DNA of 64,000 nucleotides from JABCPE02 sp963516675 (GTDB lineage Bacteria; Bacteroidota; Bacteroidia; Flavobacteriales; Weeksellaceae): assembly GCA_963516675.1 (NCBI GenBank), contig CAUQBH010000005.1:1-64000 (forward strand). Direction: 5' to 3'. The notes under the pieces were generated by a model. The model was not told where the DNA came from, made no database searches, and was given only the letters and a program-made list of their open reading frames with translations. This document shows positions 58,739 through 64,000 of the stretch, one piece after another. Positions within the stretch are counted from its first letter, which is position 1. Every line of letters begins with the position of its first letter. Both the position numbers and the translations under genes were made by a program.

Positions 58739-58767
58739 ATTTATTTAAGAATATCAACGATAAAATT

Positions 58768-59880
58768 TTATATCGTTAAATTATGAGTTTCGTCACCTTG
58801 TCCTTCTGCCATTAGGAAAGATTTTAGGAAAGCAGTGATGTTGCCATTCATCACGGCATCCACATCGGAAGTCTCATAGCCAGAGCGGACATCTTTTACC
58901 AATTTGTAAGGATGCATCACATAGTTTCTAATCTGGCTTCCCCATTCTATTTTCATTTTCCCTGCTTCTATTTCGTTTCGTGCCTTGTTTCTCTCTTCCA
59001 ATTCTATTTCGTAAAGCCTTGATTTTAAGAGCTGCATGGCTTTTTCTTTGTTTTGAAGCTGAGAACGGCTTTCAGAGTTTTCGATGATGATTCCCGTAGG
59101 GTGGTGGCGGAGTCTCACGGCGGTTTCTACTTTGTTTACATTCTGTCCTCCTGCACCGCTGGCTCTCATGGTTTCAAAAGTGATATCAGAAGGATTGATG
59201 TTAATCTCAATAGTGTCATCCACCAAAGGATAAACATAAACGGAAACAAAGCTGGTATGGCGTTTCGCATTGCTGTCAAAAGGAGAAATTCTCACCAAAC
59301 GATGCACGCCGTTTTCGCCTTTTAGATATCCGAAGGCAAATTCGCCATCTATCTCTAATGTCACGGTTTTCACGCCCGCTACATCTCCTTCTTGGAAGTT
59401 GAGCTCCCGCACACTGTATCCCTGCTTTTCAGCCCACATGATGTACATTCTCATCAGCATAGATGCCCAGTCGCAGCTCTCCGTTCCACCTGCTCCAGCT
59501 GTGATTTGGAGAACGGCAGAAAGCTCATCTCCTTCGCTGGAAAGCATATTTTTGAATTCCAGATTTTCTATTTTTTCAAGAAGTTTTGGGAAGATATCTT
59601 CCACTTCTTTTTCGCTGTCTGGGTCTTCTTTGGAAAACTCTACCAATACTTGTAAATCTTCAAATTCTGTATGGATTTCTTCATATTCTTCCACCCATTT
59701 TTTCTTGGAGCGGAGCTGTTTCAGAAATGCTTCGGCTTCTTTCGGGTTGTCCCAAAATTCTGGCGAAGCAGTTTTCTCATCATCATTGGATATTTCTACC
59801 TTTTTTCGCTCTATTTGAAGGTATTTGTATAAATCTTCTATTCGGGTCTGTGCGTCTTTTATTTGCTCGTTACTAATCAC
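58768..59880 (-). CDS. prfB: Peptide chain release factor 2 (no programmed frameshift)
   Basis: This 370-residue factor reads UGA and UAA stops. The tripeptide anticodon SPF is in VRISPFDSNAKR and the GGQ motif in RASGAGGQNVNKVETAVR. Many bacteria need a +1 frameshift near codon 25 at CTTTGA; here the same place reads CTTCAAATA (YLQI) and the frame is open throughout. The start is GTG at 59880; an in-frame stop lies 15-17 nt upstream and no early ATG is present. A -7 box TATTTTTG lies at 59903-59896. Confidence 0.95.
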   Translation of the reverse strand: MISNEQIKDAQTRIEDLYKYLQIERKKVEISNDDEKTASPEFWDNPKEAEAFLKQLRSKKKWVEEYEEIHTEFEDLQVLVEFSKEDPDSEKEVEDIFPKLLEKIENLEFKNMLSSEGDELSAVLQITAGAGGTESCDWASMLMRMYIMWAEKQGYSVRELNFQEGDVAGVKTVTLEIDGEFAFGYLKGENGVHRLVRISPFDSNAKRHTSFVSVYVYPLVDDTIEININPSDITFETMRASGAGGQNVNKVETAVRLRHHPTGIIIENSESRSQLQNKEKAMQLLKSRLYEIELEERNKARNEIEAGKMKIEWGSQIRNYVMHPYKLVKDVRSGYETSDVDAVMNGNITAFLKSFLMAEGQGDETHNLTI

Positions 59881-59895
59881 AAATTCAAATTTTTA

Positions 59896-59903
59896 CAAAA
59901 ATA
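59896..59903 (-). promoter_or_regulatory. -7 box for prfB
   Basis: The minus strand reads TATTTTTG, 15 nt before the GTG start. Confidence 0.4.
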
Positions 59904-59933
59904 ATAGTTTTTTGGTGATTTTAGTAATAAAAT

Positions 59934-60497
59934 TTATTTTCCGTTAAAAGTATTCATCGTATTGGTAATTCCTGCGAAAACGAAGGACAGGCAGGCATCT
60001 GCAAATTTTTCGATTCTTTCAGGGAGTTTTTCTTTTTCTTCCTCGCTCCATTCACCGATGACATAGTCTATCTGTCTGCCCTTTTCAAAATCAGAAGAAA
60101 TCCCAAATCTCAGGCGGGCGTAGTTTTGGGTTTTTATCATTTCCTGAATGTTTTTCAGACCGTTGTGCCCAGCATCAGAACCCTTTGATTTTAGGCGTAA
60201 AGCACCGAAAGGCAGCGCCAAATCATCTGTCACGACGAGGATATTTTCCAAAGGAATGTTTTCTTTCTGCATCCAGAATTTCAGGGCGTTTCCAGAGAGA
60301 TTCACATAAGTATCTGGTTTTAAAAGAATTATTTTTCTGCCCTTGTATTTTCCTTCGGCTGTCCATCCGTAGTTTGCAGAGCTGAATTTCGCTTCTATTT
60401 TTTCGGCAACTCTCTCCACGATTTTAAAACCGATGTTATGCCTTGTATTTTCGTATTTTTCGCCTTTGTTTCCTATTCCTAAAATTAAGTATTTCAT
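59934..60497 (-). CDS. pth: Peptidyl-tRNA hydrolase
   Basis: This 187-residue enzyme frees tRNA from stalled peptidyl-tRNA. Active-site features are NTRHNIGF with His20 (residues 17-24), KPDTYVNLSGNAL, DDLALPFG and KGSDAGHNGLKNI. Length is standard. It is transcribed toward prfB, 53 nt away. Confidence 0.94.
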   Translation of the reverse strand: MKYLILGIGNKGEKYENTRHNIGFKIVERVAEKIEAKFSSANYGWTAEGKYKGRKIILLKPDTYVNLSGNALKFWMQKENIPLENILVVTDDLALPFGALRLKSKGSDAGHNGLKNIQEMIKTQNYARLRFGISSDFEKGRQIDYVIGEWSEEEKEKLPERIEKFADACLSFVFAGITNTMNTFNGK

Positions 60498-60539
60498 TGT
60501 TTTAACTATAAAATTGTTTCCTATAGTGGAAGATAATAT

Positions 60540-61687
60540 TTATTGATAATTTTCATTAAAATAAACTTGCTTGAACCAAAGTTCAAACACAGGGTCAAGC
60601 AGCTCATATGAGTTTTCTTCTTTATGGATTAAATCCTTCTGCAAAAGAATGTTTCTATTTTTGGATACAGATGCAGAAGTTCCCATTTGGTATTTTTCCA
60701 AGGTGGATTTAGAAGAAAGCTGTTTTTCTTTTTTTACCAAAGCTTTTATAAAGTTAATCTGTGTATTGCTGAGTTCTTCTATAATCTGCTGGAAAAACGG
60801 AATGTTGCTTTGGATTAAGCGGGATAATGCGTTTTTGAAGACATTTTCCGTTACTTCTTTCTCCGTTTCGCTCCAGATGTAGTAAGAGAACTGCTGAACA
60901 TACCAAGAATGATTTTTCATCAAATCTGCTATTTTTTCTGCAAATTCTGCTGAAATTTTTTTATTGGTCTTGTTGAAATTTTCTATTATAAAAGGAATCC
61001 ATTTCTCCTTTTTTATTTTTGGTAACAGAAACAAGTCTCCGAAGCGGTAGAAAGGCTTGGAGGGTTTGCTGAAAATGTCAGTCATCATGTGTCTTTTGCT
61101 CCCATAGAGACAGTAGACCACATTTTTCTGCTGCTGCCACACGGAACGCATTTTCTTTTCTAAAGTTTCAAAATCATGATACTGGGCTAGGTTCTGAAAT
61201 TCATCAATACAAATAATGAATTTTACGCCTTTTTTTTCTGATAAAATTTCGGGTAAATTTAGAATTTCAAGGCTGTGTTTTTAACTTCTTCCCAATCAAA
61301 AGAAAGACTAAAATCACTGTCAGGCTGTATGCCGATGCTGATTTTAGGAATGAGATTTTTGAAAACCTCGCGGGCATTATTTGTCCATTCTTCCCATTTT
61401 GTGGAACTTGCTTTGATGACTTCTCGTGCAAAAATTTCCAAAAATTCATGCTCTGAATTAGCCGAAAACAGGTCTATTTTTACAGTTTTGTAGTTGGGCT
61501 CTTCCTTGTTGATTTCTGCAATGGCTTTGGCAACCAATGAGGATTTTCCCCATCTTCTTGGTGAAATGATAATGGTATTTACACCGCTGATTAGGTTTTT
61601 TTTTAGTTTTTGTAGTTCCTCTTCTCTGTTAGTAAAAGCCTGAAGATTAACAATATGCCCAAAAGAAAAAGGTGATAATTCTCCCAT
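60540..61687 (-). pseudogene. Frameshifted AAA ATPase (archaeal-ATPase/DUF234-like)
   Basis: The gene is split in two frames. The first part (61687 to 61259) has the start MGELSPFSFG, NREEELQKL and a P-loop-like ISPRRWGKSSLV. The second (from about 61270 down to 60540) has Walker B FIICIDEFQNL and a helical and winged C-terminal part. Adding one base to the five-A run at 61282-61278 joins them smoothly (EEVKKHSLEILNLPEIL), so a single-base loss explains the break. Such ATPases are mobile, often toxin-like, single genes. A sequencing error is possible. Confidence 0.75.
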
Positions 61688-61700
61688 AATTATAAAACTT

Positions 61701-61740
61701 CCATTTTGGTAACTTACCATTTAGTAACTTACTATTTGGT
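61701..61740 (-). repeat. 15-bp tandem repeats upstream of the AAA ATPase
   Basis: On the minus strand the unit ACCAAATAGTAAGTT (61740-61726) is followed by ACTAAATGGTAAGTT (61725-61711) and a partial ACCAAAATGG (61710-61701). They end 13 nt before the start codon, in the leader. They may be an operator. Confidence 0.65.
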
Positions 61741-61860
61741 AAGGCCAAAAATAGTAAATAATTTTAATATACAATTACAATATTATTTATTAAAACTAAA
61801 CGCCTCATTTTAAATGGATTTGTAACCAAAATCAACTCCGAAAATAGAAGGGCGTTTTTG

Positions 61861-61868
61861 TATATTTG
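61861..61868 (+). promoter_or_regulatory. -7 box for the first orphan gene
   Basis: TATATTTG matches the consensus, 22 nt before the ATG at 61891. Confidence 0.5.
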
Positions 61869-61890
61869 TGCGAGATATTTAGTGTTTTGT

Positions 61891-62568
61891 ATGAAAATCA
61901 TTTTTAAAGACTATTTAGATATTTTTAAAAAATATCCAAAAGATGAATATTTAACAAGAGAAGAAAGAAAAGAAAGATATAAGTTATTACAAGAATATGA
62001 AAAAAGAAATTATCAAGATGAAATAAGCACTGATGAATTCAAAGATTTTATTAGCTCATATATAGATAAAATTGATGTATCTTCACAATTTATTGGAAAA
62101 TTTTTAGAAGTAATAAAAAATGATATAAGTAATGGTGGAACTTTTGCTTTAAAATTTTTAATTGGAGATAAAGATGAAAATGATAATTATCTTAAATTTT
62201 TTAACTTACTTTATGATGAATTTGGTGACAGAATTAATTTAATAAATAAACTTTTAGAAAAAGAGCCAGATTATTTACCAGCTATAAAGCAAAAATATAC
62301 AATTTTATCAAATTATATAGATTTTTCTATACATGAAATGCCTTGGGGACTTTTACTTGATAAACCTATTTCAGAAAAAAATGCAAAAACAGAAGCTTTA
62401 GCTGACTTAGAAGAGTTTTCAAAATTGTCAAAAAAAATAGGAAAAGACAATGAAGAATATATAGAAGATTGTAGAATCTACTATAATGCTTGGTTTGATT
62501 ACTTAGATAACAAAGATAAATACAAATCTTATGAGGAATATTTAGAAAAACATGACATAGAATATTGA
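61891..62568 (+). CDS. AT-rich orphan protein, full-length copy
   Basis: This 225-residue soluble protein is all helical and very rich in Lys, Glu, Asp and Tyr. I recognise no domain. It starts MKIIFKDYLDIFKKYPKDEY, then TREERKERYKLLQEYEKRNY, and ends YKSYEEYLEKHDIEY. There is no signal peptide. Its composition (AGA, TTA, ATA, GAA codons) differs from core genes here and resembles Fusobacteria-like low-GC donors. The start at 61891 is chosen as it matches the start of the shortened copy. It could be an immunity-type or phage-related protein; this is a guess. Confidence 0.65.
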   Translation: MKIIFKDYLDIFKKYPKDEYLTREERKERYKLLQEYEKRNYQDEISTDEFKDFISSYIDKIDVSSQFIGKFLEVIKNDISNGGTFALKFLIGDKDENDNYLKFFNLLYDEFGDRINLINKLLEKEPDYLPAIKQKYTILSNYIDFSIHEMPWGLLLDKPISEKNAKTEALADLEEFSKLSKKIGKDNEEYIEDCRIYYNAWFDYLDNKDKYKSYEEYLEKHDIEY

Positions 62569-62717
62569 TAAGGAGTGTGGATATGAAAAAGAAGTTATAA
62601 TAGCACTTGGTTTTCCAATCATTATTAATATGCAATTATAATATTTTAAAAAAACTAAACGCCTTGTTTTACTAGATTTATGACCAAAATCATCAGCCAA
62701 GATAGAAGCAGGTTTTG

Positions 62718-62725
62718 TATCTTTG
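62718..62725 (+). promoter_or_regulatory. -7 box of the shortened copy
   Basis: TATCTTTG, equivalent to 61861-61868, in the duplicated upstream region, 21 nt before the ATG at 62747. Confidence 0.5.
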
Positions 62726-62746
62726 TGCGAAATATTTACTATTTAG

Positions 62747-62941
62747 ATGAAAGCAATCTTTAAAGAGTATCTAGATATCTTTGAAAAATATCCAAAAGAT
62801 AAGTATTTAACAAGAGAAGAAAGAAAAGAAAGATATAAGTTACTACAAGAATATGAAAAAAGAAATTATCAAGATGAAATAAGTACTGATGAATTCAAAT
62901 CTTATGAGGAATATTTAGAAAAAAATAATATAGAATATTGA
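62747..62941 (+). pseudogene. Internally deleted copy of the orphan gene (64 aa)
   Basis: This 64-residue frame equals the first 51 and last 13 residues of the 225-residue orphan protein at 61891, with a few changes (MKAIFKEYLDIFEKYPKDKY at the start, YLEKNNIEY at the end). The deletion joins GATGAATTCAAA to TCTTATGAGG, both sides carrying AAA at the junction, so short-homology recombination is likely. The frame is kept. It may still be made, but lacks the whole middle domain, so I treat it as a remnant. Confidence 0.65.
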
Positions 62942-62981
62942 TAAATTGAAGTTAGTTTTTACAAACTTTGAAAGGCAAAAT

Positions 62982-63737
62982 ATGATAGATAAAAAAGCTA
63001 AAAGATTATTTTTAAAATATATGGAAAATGAATCAAGTTTAAATCTTGAGGAAATAGAATATATAAAGGAAAAGGGCTTACTTAGAGAAGATATAGCTAT
63101 TACAAAAAAAGAATTTATTGATAATCTTCAAAAAATATTAGAGGAAATTTCTTTAGAAGAAGTATCTAATGCTTTTCTGTATAGTCTATCAACTAGAGAT
63201 TTAGATTATAGATATATTTTAGCTTCATATATCTATGCAAGAGCTTGGCTAAAATATGATAAGGGTAAGGAATATCAAGTTCCAAAAGAAATTAGTGTGA
63301 CATTTTTTAACTGGGTAAAATATTGTAGTGGTGGAATTTGGGGAGAGATTGATAAACCTTACTATTATTTATCTGAATTTCTAAATATGGAGAAAAAAAT
63401 TCCAAAAGAAGAAGATTATCAAATTTTAAAGAAAATTTTATTATTCGCAGATAAATTTGATGAAGAAAAAACAGCTACTATGTTAAGAAATGAACTAGCT
63501 AAAGAAAAAATATTTCCTTCAAATAAAGATGAAGTTACTGGTTTATTAGAAACTTTAGGAATATGTGGAATTTTAGAAACTAAAGAACATAAAGGTTTTT
63601 GGGATAGCTTTACTCCAATGTTTGAGAGAGACTCTGGAGATTTAAGACAATATTTTTCATATCCATTTCATTGGTGGAAAGGAAAAGACGGAGTAAACTA
63701 TGAGAATGTAAAAAATATTTTTAAAATAACAGTTTAA
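62982..63737 (+). CDS. AT-rich orphan protein of unknown function
   Basis: This 251-residue soluble protein begins MIDKKAKRLFLKYMENESS. It is helical with a mixed C-terminal domain (CSGGIWGEIDKPYYYLSEFL; later FSYPFHWWKGKDGVNYENV). No known motif or signal peptide is recognised. Composition and codon choice match the orphan gene pair just upstream, suggesting they came together. The start at 62982 has a purine-rich upstream site (AAAGGCAAAAT), and is preferred over a TTG at 62946. Confidence 0.65.
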   Translation: MIDKKAKRLFLKYMENESSLNLEEIEYIKEKGLLREDIAITKKEFIDNLQKILEEISLEEVSNAFLYSLSTRDLDYRYILASYIYARAWLKYDKGKEYQVPKEISVTFFNWVKYCSGGIWGEIDKPYYYLSEFLNMEKKIPKEEDYQILKKILLFADKFDEEKTATMLRNELAKEKIFPSNKDEVTGLLETLGICGILETKEHKGFWDSFTPMFERDSGDLRQYFSYPFHWWKGKDGVNYENVKNIFKITV

Positions 63738-63872
63738 GAAAATAGGAAAGTGTTAGCTTTTATTTTGGTGTTCGGATGATTTCAAAAATCTTAAATATCA
63801 AGTAAAACTAAAAAGTCCTCACTTTTTTTGTATTTGTTCATCTGTGTTTAGGGCTTGGCAGGATAAAATATT

Positions 63873-64000
63873 ATGAAAAAAACAGCTTTACTTTTATTTA
63901 TGTTATTTGCTTTTGCAATGAAAGCACAAGAAACGGTTTTATTAGGAGAAGCACCAAAAGATGGTTTTAAATACTACATTTACTCTAAAACAATAAAAAA
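63873..64000 (+). CDS. Partial secreted protein (N terminus only)
   Basis: An ATG at 63873 opens a frame that runs off the right edge. The first 42 residues show a signal peptide (MKKTALLLFMLFAFAMKAQ, cleaved near AQ) and the start of a mature chain (ETVLLGEAPKDGFKYYIYS). The gene is not otherwise identifiable. The 135-nt gap before it shows nothing clear. Composition returns to that of the host. Confidence 0.65.
   Translation, partial: MKKTALLLFMLFAFAMKAQETVLLGEAPKDGFKYYIYSKTIK

Larger units (their letters stand above)
61771..62941 (+). repeat. Tandem duplication of an AT-rich gene with its promoter
   Basis: Unit 1 (about 61771-62575) and unit 2 (about 62626-62945) share the upstream sequence (AAACTAAACGCCT, ACCAAAATCA, ATAGAAG), promoter box, first ~51 codons and last ~13 codons. 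Unit 2 lacks the middle of the gene (about 520 nt). It is a duplication followed by a deletion and point changes. Confidence 0.75.

Noticed and set aside
59270..59818. 182-residue plus-strand frame opposite prfB
   Set aside because: Serine-rich translation of the complement of a conserved gene; not real.
61701..61740. CRISPR-like short repeats
   Set aside because: Repeats are directly tandem with no spacers and only about 2.7 copies; not a CRISPR array.

Overview
The window looks like a low-GC chromosome segment from the Flavobacteriia, probably Weeksellaceae (Chryseobacterium/Elizabethkingia/Riemerella/Bergeyella group). The evidence is: many promoters with the Bacteroidota -7 box TAnnTTTG; lineage markers such as GldI, a PUR-family DUF3276 protein, an OstA-like LptA/LptD relative, the small family often mislabelled 'ABC transporter ATPase', and a long-tailed ribosomal protein L21; and housekeeping sequences typical of that group. 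Placement to genus is inference only.

Layout. 1-8.6 kb: a partial LRR-like gene, TerC, QueD, LpxH, a LuxE-like acyl-protein synthetase, a cysteine-free coiled-coil 'zinc ribbon' protein, a Nif3-like protein, a run of prolyl-isomerase lipoproteins (cyclophilin-FKBP fusion, GldI) and an MCE/MlaD lipid-transport protein. 8.8-25.8 kb: NlpC/P60 lipoprotein, Mrp and NifU-like Fe-S proteins, glutamate dehydrogenase, a miaB / sigma-54 activator / lptE / repeat-protein operon, lysA, rpmA-rplU, an M48 peptidase, an acyltransferase, a DUF4349 lipoprotein, pgi and a Sel1-repeat protein. 25.9-29.6 kb: a 1204-residue SF1 helicase fused to a PLD nuclease, matching the layout of the type II Mokosh anti-phage protein. 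29.6-44.6 kb: tRNA-Asn, RseP, an omega-amidase-like hydrolase, a PUR protein, an ABC exporter with a short C terminus, an NtrY-like kinase, riboflavin synthase, PdxA, the OstA-like protein, a Fur regulator, an orphan lipoprotein, ribosomal protein S1 with a possible pseudoknot leader, and an ABC-F ATPase.

44.8-52.3 kb is an integrated mobile element of about 7.5 kb in the 3' end of tRNA-Cys, bounded by an exact 16-bp repeat. It carries a tyrosine integrase, a class II Fic protein, two excisionase-type HTH proteins (one of 59 aa), a putative replication initiator, and a two-gene secreted cargo (unknown protein plus HExxH protease with TPR-like tail). Its non-coding DNA is unusual: a canonical promoter overlapped by an inverted-repeat operator drives a possible small RNA of about 215 nt ending in an intrinsic terminator, and a GC-rich island can fold as an A-B-A'-B' pseudoknot. 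Short repeats near both ends look like integrase arm sites.

52.5-60.5 kb returns to core genes: alpha-carbonic anhydrase, tuf, tRNA-Trp, secE-nusG, rplKAJL (not followed by rpoBC), DedA, prfB (no programmed frameshift) and pth. 60.5-64 kb is accessory again: a frameshifted AAA ATPase with tandem upstream repeats, a duplicated AT-rich gene whose second copy has a large internal deletion, another AT-rich orphan, and the start of a secreted protein. No rRNA, CRISPR array or transposase-bearing IS was seen.
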